From contig CAJINV010000007.1 of the NCBI GenBank assembly GCA_905178155.1, positions 3,428,265 through 3,492,264 of the forward strand: a DNA stretch of 64,000 nt. The letters are read 5' to 3'. The notes under the pieces are model-generated. The model was not told where the DNA came from. It saw nothing but the letters and a program-made list of their open reading frames with translations, and searched no databases. Origin of the DNA: Amoebophrya sp. A120. Its lineage: Eukaryota; Sar; Dinophyceae; Syndiniales; Amoebophryaceae. Positions 22,553 through 33,685 of the stretch are shown here, piece after piece. Position 1 is the stretch's first letter. The number at the start of each line of letters is the position of its first letter. The position numbers and the translations under genes were made by a program.

Positions 22553-23793
22553 AGATGTTGCCACTCACGAGTGGACGCGAGACCTGGTCGTTGCCCCGCC
22601 GCACTGTAGGTGGTTGACGAGAGGGACTGTAACAATTACGTATCGAAGCAAAAGCAGAGTACCAGAGTGCGTTCTTAAATGCCTATACGCGTAATATGGG
22701 GAACGAATTCTGTGACCCCGCCTAGCGCGCTTCGGTTTATCTCTATCTGGTAACCTCAACAGCCAGAGCGTGTGCGCGAGTCGGTACTACTGGGTTCGCT
22801 TGTCTGCTGCAGCTGGCAGATACTTTTTCGCATCTTGTTTACCTTGTTTTCGGTCTTGATTTATCTTCAACTATTGTGCGGTCGCTTGCATTTTGCATGC
22901 TTTTCCTTCTGCCAGGCGGTCTGACATTACGAGAGAGCGTTCTACTTCTGTTAGGCATGCGATTCTTCTCTGTTCGTACATTGTATGGTTCAGATGCAGA
23001 ACACGAATTTCTTTGTAGAAGAAGTCCCGTCCGTCGGTTCCTTGTGAGTGCGGTGCCCCTTATTTTCGGTGCGTGACTTTTCAAATCCAAAATTCTTTTA
23101 CGTACTCGGTTCGTCTACCTTGCCACTTCGCAGCCGAGAAGTAGTGTGAGAAGCCTTAGCTTCGTCCTCGTGTGCGGTTTTTCTGTTGTGAGGTGCACTG
23201 ATAAGTCTCATCTGTTTCTTTCGGTCTGAGTGTTTTGGTTCCAACCTCGGTTTTTTGCCTGCTTGTTTATCTTTCTCGGTCATCAAAATGTATGTGTCCT
23301 GATTGTCGTTGCTGCTCTTGTTTCTTGTGAATATGCATCTGCGCCGTCTGCTGCGTGCTGTGAAGGTAGTGTTGTTGATAGTAGCTTGATATCGCTCCTT
23401 CCTGAGGACAACGCCACAGCAGCTCACCCTATTCCACATGTTCATGACTACATCAACATATTAAAAACTGTCAAAATTGTTTTTATATCATCAAAACTTT
23501 CGTCTGCAGTACGATTCTTGAAACCTCTCCCTCACCTCTGTTTCTAACCCCCTTGTTGAACTTGAAGTGAGTCCTTTTTGTTTTTTACGATTAAATTAAG
23601 CGACGAGGCGAATTCATAAGCCAGGATGATCGGTTTTTGCTATACAGTTATCCAATTAGCGAGAAATTGCTCGTGCACAAATTTTGATTCGAAAACCAAA
23701 GGAGTCAACGCGAGATCCGACTCAAAAGGACCACCTCACGAAGACACGACTACGCGCACACGCGAACTGCCCACGAAGAGAGCCTGAAACATC
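22553..23793. other. Intergenic, no gene seen
   Basis: About 1.2 kb without convincing coding frames on either strand. Codon usage in the short frames present does not resemble the neighbouring genes. Confidence 0.4.
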
Positions 23794-26700
23794 ATGATGC
23801 AGGATCAACGGAATTTGTCACAACCAAGAAGTCGATCACGAGCAGGAGCTCGAAACCGAACGAAGGACCAGCATGTTCCACCACTTAGCGGAGATGTACC
23901 ACGTCAAGAGCATCACACGGCGGGACGACCACCACGAGAGAACCATCCACTGGACGATCCCAAGACGCGGTTCGAAATGGCTCGCTCCACACTTAATCCT
24001 TCCCCATCGACGTCCATGAAATTTCGCGGTCGCGCTCCCAGCCGGTCCCCGGGCGGCCTGATTGCAACCGGGGCGCGTTGCGGCGTGTACTTGCTGTCAG
24101 GTAGCGCTGTTCTCGTGAAAGCGCAGGGCGCGATCGATTCCGACGCAGCGCTGAGAGGAGGTGGCGAGACTGCGGATGATAGGACTGGCGGTCGCGATGT
24201 TCGCTCCTGGAGAAGTGACGAGATCGGCACGACGAGCACAACGAGGGCGGCTATGCCCACTTCATCTTTCACCGAAGATGGCGCAGCTCTCTCCCAAAAT
24301 GAACAGCTTGGAGGTGGATTGGACCGTCGTCGTGGGCAGGTTACTCGGCGGAAAAAGAAAAACCTTCGGGGCGCTGCTAAGCGAGTCGAGGAACACGACG
24401 AAAAATCAAACACCGCGGCGACGGTTCCTGCCGGATTGCTGCAGATTGGCACGAAGAAGGGGGCGGCTGTGAGAGAAAGTCAAATTTCGGACCAGTCGAG
24501 TGCACAAAATGATTTGGTGGAGGAAGCGGAAGGGGTGCCGGCGGATGGTGGCACGGCCGCAAACTCTGACGCATCTTCGAGCTCTTTCGCAGTGCGTCAT
24601 ATGGTACCTGCTCCTCGTCCTGAATCTCTTCCCCCTGTACTAGTACCAGCACGGCATGATCTCCAGCATATGGTACCTGCCCGTCAGGCATCAGAACCAG
24701 CACTAGTACCGTATTTTCGACCTCCAAGCCAACCCTTCAATTATTTGCAGAGTTCCAACAGTGGGTTAGTCGCCGCAGGACCACCAGCTCTACCACAACC
24801 AGCTCGTCCAGCTCCAGACCGTGTAATGCTTCCTGCTCCATTTCTACTTCCTACCGACGCAGCCCCGGGCGCTGCACTTGGTGCACCTCCTGCTGCGGTC
24901 GTGGTTCCACAACAGCCGCAGCAGGTTGTACAACTACAACCACTTCCTGCGGGCGCTCTTCTCGCACCTAATGGATTCGCGCCAGCGATTGCAGCAGCAC
25001 CTCCGTTTACTTTCACCGTCGATCCCGTAGACCAGTTGAAGCGGCTGATACAGGAACACTTTGAAAAGGAGATTATGCGGAAGTGGACACAGAACATCGA
25101 GAAGGAGGAACAGCAGAGGGTGCAGGAAGGAACGGACGACGAGCACGAAGATTTTACGGAGAGGCGGAGGTTCTACGAGAATAAAGTGAAACCCCATCTG
25201 TTGACTGATTTTTTTAGAAACAGTATCGTGCTTGCACAGGAAGAGCGCGATATTACCAACGGCAGGCCGTTGTATGTGACCGAGATCGGGTACGACGCCA
25301 CTAAAGATGACCAGCAACAGCAACCACGGGAACGTTTTACAATAGTGAAGGAATTGGGGCAAGGAGGTTATGGGGCTGTGTACGCCGTTCTGGGAACAAA
25401 GGCCACGGTAAGACATGACGGGACACAGACTACAGAAGCTCTGAAAGACATGGGCATTGAAAGCGGCGCCAAGGAAATCGTAAATCATCTTGTGGCAGAT
25501 TTTCTCACATCTGGCGTTTCAGAAGAAAATCAAGAAAGGGATTGTCTGCCAAAGCTCTGGAAAGTTCTCTGCTACAGCAACAAGCCAGGCAGAATCGCCT
25601 TTATGCATTACAATTATGTCTGCGTCTGGGATGATGCAAGTTGGTGATGCAGTCTTTCTGGTGTCGTCCTCGCACAACATCAATAAAAATCTGTCCTGCA
25701 CAACAAGCAGCACGATTTGCTGTCTCAATGTCACGCTAAAAGTTGTGATGTGAAGCATCATGATAGGCAACATTAAGGAGCCTCTTCAAAACCTGATATT
25801 TTGCATTGGCATGCATGGCAGACCATTTGCGTGATCAACAAAATGCATGGAGGATGACGGTAATTTTCGTACTGAGATTACACGTTGTATTTACTCCGAA
25901 AAATGCATGAATATGAAAAACACGCCCACTCGTCCAGACCCAGACATGTTGCTGGGTTATAGTCTTGGTGATGGAGCAATTTGCCGGAACAGTTGATGGC
26001 TTACTGACACAGGCTCTAGGCCAGCCGAAATGGGATGACTCTGTTGTGACAAAAATGAGCAACCGTCTCGGAAATGGGGGAGGACTCCCGATGAAGGGGT
26101 TGGCTCACATCGCGAGGTGCTTTGCGCAGTGGCACAAGCACGATTTTTTTCATGGAGACTTCCACGCTGATAATGTTGGGATGAAGCACAATGGGCAACT
26201 CATCATGCTGGACTTCGGCTACGCCCAGTAAACCACGTCAAACTTCTCGCAGAGTCTGGCATTCAATTTCTTTGTTTTGTGCCTCAGTTGCGTGATCTAC
26301 TCGTACTCGCCCACCTAGATTTTATTCTGAGCCCGCACACACCTATTGATTCTGTACTTTAAGTTCAAGTTTAACATTTTTCCTCATCTTTCCACGTCTT
26401 CACAACTTAGCATCCGGAGTAGGATGATCTGGAAGGGTTCATCTTTATTTATGTGTGTCCAAAGCGTGGCGGGCGCGGAAATTGAAGCAGAGAATCCTTG
26501 CTCCGGACTCGATGCCGCAAAAAAGGCAAAACAGAAACTAGCTGGGTAATAGAGTAAAACTAAAAGCTGCAACTGGGTCACTTGCTACTTTCCGGCTCTG
26601 CGTGCAGGACGACGAATTTTGCTGCCACAGATTCCTTTCGGGTATTGCAGACTTTCCGGACTATACGCAGATGTTTGCTATGCACATGAAGACTCTGGAG

Positions 26701-27353
26701 GTAGCCGTGCTGCCGCAGTTCCCACGCACTTCCAAGTCTTCTTCATGGATATAATCGTGATTTTTTTCTTTTTGAAGCATGATCAGGTTTCCAGTGACCA
26801 CCATTCTTGCATTTGAGTCACGCTCTCTTTGTATTATTTTTGATGACATTTTTGTCGAGCTCGAGATGAACAAGAAGAAGTAGGACGATGATACTCAGTG
26901 ACCGACACGGATGATATTGATGGTGGCGTGCGGTAGTTGTTCCGGGGCTGTGGCTTCGCGACTTAATTTTTCGTGGGCAGATTCTACGTAAGGCCATTCA
27001 ATGACCACATCATGGCGGGCTGGGCTTGGCCTCCCGAAGAAGCAAGTATTTTCGAAAATAACGGTAATCCGGCGGATGCTTACGAATCGCCGCGCAGGTG
27101 GAGTAAGCAGTTTGCAGGAAGGGTAATGGAGCGGGATGCCTTTGGCTTTGCGCTAATTGCGTACGGCTCGTATACATTTCGTCGTCCGGGTCCTCAAGGT
27201 GGTGGAAATGGTGCGCTCATCAATCCCGTTAAATTACCGCTAATACAATCCTGGCACACAAGCTTCCATGCTGGTCCGGGTGTTGCTCCTGCACAGATCC
27301 CCCCCCAGTCTCCATCATTTTCCTTTGACATGAGGCTGTTACCGACCAGATAG
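23794..27353 (+). CDS. Divergent protein-kinase-like protein
   Basis: The first exon (23794-25601) encodes a basic, low-complexity N-terminus with a weak hydrophobic stretch (about 95-112) and Pro/Ala-rich spacers. It then reaches a kinase N-lobe: glycine loop GQGGYGAV and an ALK that may supply the ATP lysine. Removing the introner 25602-25961 creates the hinge strand RI[AV]LVMEQF. Exon 25967-26227 has HGDFHADN (catalytic loop with HGD instead of HRD) and MLDFGYA. Exons 26411-26545 and about 26608-26700 extend the activation region. Exon 26981-27353 gives a possible PPEE (APE-like) and DAFGFALIAYG helix. Phases at 26545/26608 and 26700/26981 do not match under GT-AG, so this part is provisional. 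Confidence 0.6.
25602..25961. mobile_element. Introner in the kinase-like gene
   Basis: Both ends carry the ATGTCTGGGTCTGG-type inverted repeat (left copy GTCTGCGTCTGG), beginning TATGCATTACAA and ending GGGTTATA. Flanks are GCCTT and GTCTT, a 5-bp duplication with one change. Removal rebuilds the kinase hinge strand in frame. It belongs to the same sequence family as the two introners in the MAP-kinase-like gene at 51.3-51.9 kb. Confidence 0.85.
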
Positions 27354-27551
27354 GAAATTGAAACGCTTTGGTCGGCGGGTGTCCTGTGGATCTACTCGTG
27401 CTGCAATCATGTTCATGATATTTTTTTGGAACCCAAATATATTTATTTGGACTGCAAGGAGAAGCCTACTAGTACGGAGAGATTTAAGTAAATGTTATGT
27501 ACTTATACATCCACATACTATTACTAGTTTGCGCTTTGCGCTCCCGTCCCC

Positions 27552-27868
27552 GTGCGTGTTGCCGCCCTTCTGAGGTTCTCGCTAGATGCATACGGACGAG
27601 GGATAGTCATTGTGACTACACTTAGCTTGCACAAAAGGGGCCTAAAAAGGTACATACGAATGCCCGGCAGCACGAGCATGACCCAGTGTAGTCGAGACGC
27701 CTATTATGATTTTTTCTCACGCATATTGAAAGCCAGCATGCGGTCCGCAGCTCCACAGCGCGAGCGCTTATCGATAAAATACTCAGAGAAGAGAGCACGG
27801 AGGAATGGACAAAGTCTTGGAGTCTTGGCGCCAATCACGCAGATGCAGAAGATTTTCAGTATCGGATG
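27552..27868 (+). CDS. Candidate extra exon of the kinase-like gene
   Basis: Open frame containing FSLDAYGRGIVIVTTL, which resembles kinase helix F (Asp, then x-x-Gly), followed by basic helical sequence to QMQKIFS. It could be the C-lobe of the preceding kinase with the 27353 stop lying inside an intron. It could also be a remnant. Splice borders are not resolved, so the join is unproven. Confidence 0.3.
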
Positions 27869-28225
27869 AGAGTTCACATAATGAGAAACAGGGGTAGCTT
27901 TCCCGATTTTTTTTTGTTTTTAGACGAAAGGTAGAGGTAAAGTACACAAGGAGGAAAGCTGAAGCAGGTGTATCACCAGAGGTCTTGAAGAAGATGAAGA
28001 TGCTCTTCTGCAATTTGCATTCTCATTCTCGCAAAGTAAAAGCCTTTCATGCTCGTCATGGTCCCATATAATGGGATGAGATGATGCAAAACAGGCGAAG
28101 TAGGCATCATGATGCTAGGAATGTTCATGATGATTCATGTGGAATATGAGTGCTTGAGGCCGCACTTTGCGAAAGGAGACGTGCTCCTTTCGGGGGTGCG
28201 GCCGCGGCTCACGAATTTCATGTGA

Positions 28226-28985
28226 CAATTACTGCAACCACTCTTTTCCTTCCGCACGTTTCTCCGGGAGGATGAAAGGCAACCCCACAGCATTTTGCAC
28301 TCCCATACGCCAAAGAGTCCGTGGTTTGACAAGAGCAGACTCTGTATCTGTGAAAGGGTTGCGACATCGCTGGGTGGCGACCGGTTGGCGGCGACCGTGG
28401 TCACGCGGCACCTCCTGGATGCTTTGGGTGACGAGCAGAACCGGCCACAGCTGCCCGATCTGGCAGGGGCGCTTGGGGCCGCAGCCGCCATCGAGAATCG
28501 TCCCGGAGTATCGTTGGCGCAACCCGCCTGTCTCTGAGTCTGATACTTGCGCGTAAAACTAAAAAGAAAAACAGTTCCGCAGCATGTTAACATAAGGCAT
28601 GTTAAAAAAGCTCCGATTCTTGAATTAGCAGGATTAGGATTAGCGCAGAAAGATCAACATAGGCTTTACCTACTTATGATGGAAGTAAACGCACCACACC
28701 GCAACATGATCACATGTCGTATGCAACCGTGTTAAGCACGACATGTGACCTCTTGCGCTGTTGCGAAACGGGTCACCCCTTGCAGCACAAGTAAAGGATC
28801 CAAATCGCAAAGAAGAGGTGTAAGCCCTGTGTTGCTGGGGTTGAAGAGAAAGAGACAGGAGGTTTGCTTTTTGATAATGAGGGGCAAATGGAGAGCCGGA
28901 GCCCTGCGAGTGCCGCTTCCAACGGTTTCTTGACGAGGATGACGAACAGAACCAGAAGCGCGAGGCCTGGTTGAAAAAACTTCTG
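28226..28985 (+). CDS. Candidate exons upstream of the Pro-rich gene
   Basis: Two stretches look coding. At 28226-28537 an open frame has the character of a folded protein (FLREDERQ, then LAATVVTRHLLDALGDE). At about 28911-28985, after an AG and before a GTACTT, the frame reads FLDEDDEQNQKREAWLKKLL. They may be 5' exons of the gene continuing at 29447, or the tail of the kinase-like gene. I cannot find a consistent set of splice sites, and a short inverted repeat (CACATGTCG) lies between them near 28700-28745. Confidence 0.3.
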
Positions 28986-29446
28986 GTACTTTAGTATCTT
29001 TACAGCTACAGGGACTTTTTTCTACAGAAAAGTAAAAGATACACAATTGTGGAGTCGCTTCTCATCTAGCATCTACTCCGTCAGCTGCAACGACTATGAC
29101 TTGATATCTATATACCACCTGAATGTCTATCGTGGTTCGGCTGCTGGTTTCAAAAATGAACCACTGCAAAAGCATTAACATTGTATGGCGTTTTTGTTTC
29201 GTCTAGCTCAGCGGCCGTTGAATGCGAGGCGAAGCTTGCTGCGCAGAATCCATCTTCATTTTGCATATGTGGGCTTTTCTGAGTCAGCATTGCGAAGATT
29301 GGTGTGACTCTCATCATGTATTCGTTCGCAATATTTGAAAAGAACTGCCTGGACAGAGACGCATGGATGGATCTCCTTCAAGCTCTGTTTGTTGATCTAC
29401 TAGACATAAGGAATCGGAATCTCTATGTTCACTATCACGAATACAG

Positions 29447-32400
29447 AAACGCGAACTCGATCGGGGCGGCTTGACCGATGCGCAGCAGAACATGCTTGAG
29501 GCAATGTTAGACCGTGTTGAACTCGACGACGGGAACGAGGAGTCCGACCAGCTGCAGTTCGATCCGCACGACCAGGACGACTCGATGGGACCAGTATCGG
29601 GAACAAAACCACAGCTAGATGGCAGAGAAGGCCCGAAGATGGCGCCAATGCCACTACAACCACCATCGAATCAGGCTACGCTACCTGGCGGGGGCGACCC
29701 AATGTTGGCGTCCACGACGCTACCGCAAGCGCCTCCGGCTCCGCTAGATGGCGGGGGCGACCAGATGTTTCCGTCAACGACGTTACCGCAAGCGCCTCCG
29801 GCTCCGCTAGATGGCGGGGGCGACCAGATGTTTCCGTCAACGACGTTACCGCAAGCGCCTCCGGCTCCGCTAGATGGCGGGGGCGACCAGATGTTTCCGT
29901 CAACGACGTTACCGCAAGCGCCTCCGGCTCCGCTAGATGGCGGGGGCGACCAGATGTTTCCGTCAACGACGCTTCCAGAAGCGCCTCCGGCTCCGCCACT
30001 TCGTGTGGGCGACCCGATGGGGTCAATGCCGCCACAAGCATCGCCGGGCCAGGCTGAACAAGATAAACGCCCGCTGCCGCCTCCACCGCCTTCGTCCTCT
30101 AGTGGGGTCGGCACGGCGACAGGGTCAGTGCTGCGACCATCAGCACCTCTGCCAAAGGATAGCGGAGGCGGCCCGATGCCGATGACGTCAATCTCCAGCG
30201 CGCCGCTACCAGTACCACCACCGCCGCCGGCTCCTCCACAGTCTGTTAGAAACGACATGGAAAACCCAATGGAGTCAATTCCACCGCAGCAACCACCTCC
30301 GCCGCCGCGAAGTATGAGTGGTGGAGGCGGGGGCCAACAACCAGCGCCAGATATTGGCGCAAACTCCCTTGAGCCGGCGGCCTTGAAAGACCCGTCGCTC
30401 TCACCACAACGCCCAAACAAGCCAAGTGGAGGCGGAGGGAGCAGCTCGATAGAACCACAAGCGCCGGTACCGCCACCGCCTCAAGCTCCTCCTGCTCCGT
30501 CCGTGACGCCACTGCCGGACCGGGGGCAACCTAGCGGGACCGGCTCGCCAGGGGCCCAGCCGTCGTTGATAAAGCCGCCGCTTCCACGACGTCGACCACC
30601 GGACGAGATGAAAGGTACAGAGGGCGGCGGCTCGTCCAGTATGCGGCCGCCCGCAACAAAGCCGTCACTTGCACCGCAGCCCCCGTTGGAGAAACTTCTC
30701 GCTATCGGGGAGCGCTCCTCCAGTACGGGGCCGCCCCCTGGCAAGGCGCCTGTTCCACGACAGGGCCAGGTAGAGCGTGTCGCGGACGGTGGGCCGCCCG
30801 GGCCACGACGTGGTGGGGTTGGTTCTACCGAAGATGCCAGTCCGGCAAGGCAGAGGGCAAGTTCACAACCGTCGCAGCCTAGTAGCCGCAACGGCCCGGC
30901 GACCAGTGCGCAGCAAAGCCTGGCTGAACCAAAAACAGTGTCGCGAGACACGCTCACGCGACAGCGTAGCGAGGACAGATCGAGGACCGATGCCCCGACA
31001 AGATTGCCCTCATCAAGTTCACCACCGCCGCGACATGATGGCGGACACGCCTCGGGCAGTGCGCTACGCTCATTACCACCTCGCGGACGTGGCGCCGGCG
31101 GCCTGACCGGTGCGTCGCTGCGCGCAGGGCAACGTGAACCACCACCGCGTGGAGAGCGTGGATTTGACGCCAGCGACACGATCGATGCGCCGCCGCGCTC
31201 GCGGCCAAGTTCGGTAAAACCAACACATCAAGATGAGGTTGGGCATGGCCATGGCAGTGGCGACCCTGCCGGTGCGCAGAAAGGCTTGATGGGGTCGCCG
31301 TCCCAAAAACCGCAACTACGTAGCGGGGGCGGCTTGATCGGTCCAAAGCCAAATATGATGGAGACGCCTCTTTCACGACCATCGGCCCAGCAAAAAAGTG
31401 TGGACGGCCCTCCAACCATTGCGAAGCCACGCTCGATGGGATCAGTGTCGCCGAACGCACCGTCGATACGTGACAGGGCTCGATCGACCGGCGCCCCAGC
31501 AAGCCGGAGGACAACTTCACAATCTTCACAACGATCGCAAGCTAATAGTAGCCGGAACGGCCCAGGAACGCGGGTGCAGCAAGACATGGCGGGGCCGAAA
31601 CACTTGTTGCCACGAGAGACGCCGCAACTTGACAGAGTCGGATCGACCGGCGTACCGGCAAGGTCGCCGCCAAGTTCACAACCACCGCAATTTGGACAGC
31701 GTGGGCGTAGTCCTCCTCCTCCCGCCCGCCCGAACGGAGCGGCGTCGCGCTCGGAGCAGAGCACATCACAACCACGTGAGCGTGGCTATGGCGATTCACC
31801 AAAAACAATACGGTCGGACTCGACACCACCACCGGACTGGCTTGGCCGTCGGGGTGGCGGCCCGTCCGCTGCGCGTGGCGGATTGGTGGGATCAAAAATG
31901 ACGCAGGTTGGAAAGCCGCCACAAGAAGAACGTATCCGGGATGGATCATCGCCCCCTCCGCGCCCGGCCTTGCGGATGTCGTCTCCATCACAACTGAACG
32001 AGCGTGGCCAGGTCGGCTCCCCCAGTGCTCGGCCGCGCTCCATGGCAGCGTCGCCGTCACGGCTGGCGCAGCAACAGAATGTTGGCGCCGGCCCGGCCGC
32101 TGCGCGGCAAGACCGGCCGAGGCCAAACGCGGCACGACCACCGTCGTTGCCGAGCCCGGCCAGTGTGCCGAAAGCCTTCTTGGCGGCGCCCGTGCCGCAA
32201 AAGCTGCCGCCCGGGAGCAGGGGTGGCTCGGAAATCGGCGCGAAGCAAGAACCGACGAGGCCAGCGTTGCCAAAACCGGCTTCACGTACTAGCAGCAGGA
32301 CCAGGGGCGGCTCGATCGGTGCGAAGGAAGGCTTGAACATGGGATCAAGACCAGCGTCACGGGAACCGCCACCACCTTCGAACCGGGGCGATGCGCAGCG

Positions 32401-33685
32401 ACCAGGCTTCATTGGCGCGTCAACTATTTCGCGAGCACCGTCGCAACCGGCCGGGCCGACAGGAGCGCCGGACCGATTGAGGACACGTTCACAACCACCG
32501 CACCGGAGCGGGGCCGGCTCCGTGGCCGGCGACGCGCCGAGACGCCTCGGGGCGAGTTCCCAAGCACCGCCCCGTAGCGGGGCCGGTTCCGGCGCTGGGA
32601 TCGGCGTGCCGCCGCGCTCACGCGCGAGTTCGCAAGAATCACGGAACCCTAGCGGGGCCGGCCCGACCGTAGCTGATGCGCAGCCGCGCTCAAGTGCAGC
32701 AAGTTCAGAAGCAACACGCCGTAGCACCAGTTCGAACGGCCCAATCCGTGCAGCGCCGGGCCCGGCGGGCCCCCCACCGTCTAGACGGGGCGGCCCAAAA
32801 ATGGGTGCACCGCCTCGCCCCGGGCCGCAGCGTTATGGAAATGGGAGCGGCCAGACAGATGCAGTGCCGGGCGCTGGGCCGCCCTCTCGACCGGCGACTG
32901 GTGCCGCGCCGCGCCCGGGGCCGCGGCGTAACGGCGACGGGGGCGGGGGCGGCTCAACCGGTGTGGCGCCGCAGTTGGGGAAGCCGTCATCTAGACCCGG
33001 CGGACCGGCGGCTGGTGCATCGCCTCGCCCCGTGTCGCAGCTTAACGGCAACGGCGGGGGCGACCAACGAGCCGTTGTAACGGCACGTTCGGGGTCCTCA
33101 CCTAGAAGACGTACAGCTACAGCAAAATCTCCAGCCCAATCCTTCACTGCCTTAAAAGCGACCCCAACAAAGCAGAATCCCAAACGGGCTGGCCGTGGCA
33201 GCTCGGCCCAGGCGGCTCGGCCGGGGCAGCGCAACCGGCTTCAGCGGTCGGCGCCTGGTGCGCAGCGCAGTGCAAGTCTAAGTTCTCGAGGGCGGCCACA
33301 AGAAGTAAGACCACATCCACGACTCCAACAACCCGCGTCCTTTGCTGAGCGCGAGGTCGACGATGCCGTCTCCCGGGCCCGACATATTGATGATCACCCC
33401 GATAGTGACACTTCCACAGCAGCTGCTAGTACAACTGATGACGCTCCTTCTTCTGCAGAGCAAGAGAACCGTTCTGGACTGGAGGGAGCGCAAGCAAAAC
33501 ACAATCTTGTGGACCGACTGATGGGTGCGCATGCGCAAGTTGCACAACATGACCGCGATGAAGCTACTACTACTAGTCTGCGAGAGCAGCACCGCACCAG
33601 CCCCAGCGCACCACAGGACGACTTGCGAAAGCGAGGATCAGGCGGATGGAAAAGCCGAGGCAGCAGAGGGCTTCTTGCAGTCTAA
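29447..33685 (+). CDS. Very long Pro/Ser/Gly/Arg-rich protein
   Basis: A large exon, probably beginning after the AG at 29445-29446 (KRELDRGGLTDAQQNMLEAM), runs 1412 codons to a TAG. Apart from a short helical start it is almost wholly low complexity: polyproline blocks, SRP/RSG-type segments and no Trp- or Cys-rich core. A 21-residue repeat (DGGGDQMFPSTTLPQAPPAP plus Leu) is present in four near-identical copies at 29744-29995, with a diverged copy before it. Polyproline runs suggest binding to SH3, WW or profilin-type partners, but that is only inference. No domain is recognised. The 5' end is uncertain and it may be the C-terminal tail of the kinase-like gene upstream. Confidence 0.65.
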   Translation, partial: KRELDRGGLTDAQQNMLEAMLDRVELDDGNEESDQLQFDPHDQDDSMGPVSGTKPQLDGREGPKMAPMPLQPPSNQATLPGGGDPMLASTTLPQAPPAPLDGGGDQMFPSTTLPQAPPAPLDGGGDQMFPSTTLPQAPPAPLDGGGDQMFPSTTLPQAPPAPLDGGGDQMFPSTTLPEAPPAPPLRVGDPMGSMPPQASPGQAEQDKRPLPPPPPSSSSGVGTATGSVLRPSAPLPKDSGGGPMPMTSISSAPLPVPPPPPAPPQSVRNDMENPMESIPPQQPPPPPRSMSGGGGGQQPAPDIGANSLEPAALKDPSLSPQRPNKPSGGGGSSSIEPQAPVPPPPQAPPAPSVTPLPDRGQPSGTGSPGAQPSLIKPPLPRRRPPDEMKGTEGGGSSSMRPPATKPSLAPQPPLEKLLAIGERSSSTGPPPGKAPVPRQGQVERVADGGPPGPRRGGVGSTEDASPARQRASSQPSQPSSRNGPATSAQQSLAEPKTVSRDTLTRQRSEDRSRTDAPTRLPSSSSPPPRHDGGHASGSALRSLPPRGRGAGGLTGASLRAGQREPPPRGERGFDASDTIDAPPRSRPSSVKPTHQDEVGHGHGSGDPAGAQKGLMGSPSQKPQLRSGGGLIGPKPNMMETPLSRPSAQQKSVDGPPTIAKPRSMGSVSPNAPSIRDRARSTGAPASRRTTSQSSQRSQANSSRNGPGTRVQQDMAGPKHLLPRETPQLDRVGSTGVPARSPPSSQPPQFGQRGRSPPPPARPNGAASRSEQSTSQPRERGYGDSPKTIRSDSTPPPDWLGRRGGGPSAARGGLVGSKMTQVGKPPQEERIRDGSSPPPRPALRMSSPSQLNERGQVGSPSARPRSMAASPSRLAQQQNVGAGPAAARQDRPRPNAARPPSLPSPASVPKAFLAAPVPQKLPPGSRGGSEIGAKQEPTRPALPKPASRTSSRTRGGSIGAKEGLNMGSRPASREPPPPSNRGDAQRPGFIGASTISRAPSQPAGPTGAPDRLRTRSQPPHRSGAGSVAGDAPRRLGASSQAPPRSGAGSGAGIGVPPRSRASSQESRNPSGAGPTVADAQPRSSAASSEATRRSTSSNGPIRAAPGPAGPPPSRRGGPKMGAPPRPGPQRYGNGSGQTDAVPGAGPPSRPATGAAPRPGPRRNGDGGGGGSTGVAPQLGKPSSRPGGPAAGASPRPVSQLNGNGGGDQRAVVTARSGSSPRRRTATAKSPAQSFTALKATPTKQNPKRAGRGSSAQAARPGQRNRLQRSAPGAQRSASLSSRGRPQEVRPHPRLQQPASFAEREVDDAVSRARHIDDHPDSDTSTAAASTTDDAPSSAEQENRSGLEGAQAKHNLVDRLMGAHAQVAQHDRDEATTTSLREQHRTSPSAPQDDLRKRGSGGWKSRGSRGLLAV
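29744..29995 (+). repeat. 63-bp coding tandem repeat
   Basis: Four consecutive 63-bp units (starts 29744, 29807, 29870 and 29933) are almost identical at the DNA level, silent positions included. The last changes Gln to Glu. A diverged partial unit precedes them at about 29681. The length is a multiple of three, so copy-number change would not break the frame. Confidence 0.95.

Noticed and set aside
23230-23547. 105-codon hydrophobic frame upstream of the kinase-like gene
   Set aside because: Composition follows T-rich DNA (Leu/Phe/Val). No start context and no link to the next gene.
28690-28745. Introner around the CACATGTCG inverted repeat
   Set aside because: The stem is only about 11 bp, with no TAT/ATA ends, no 5-bp duplication, and no exon frames that it would join.
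29671-32727. Long minus-strand frames opposite the Pro-rich gene
   Set aside because: They are shadows of the GC-rich, low-complexity + strand gene and mirror its repeats.
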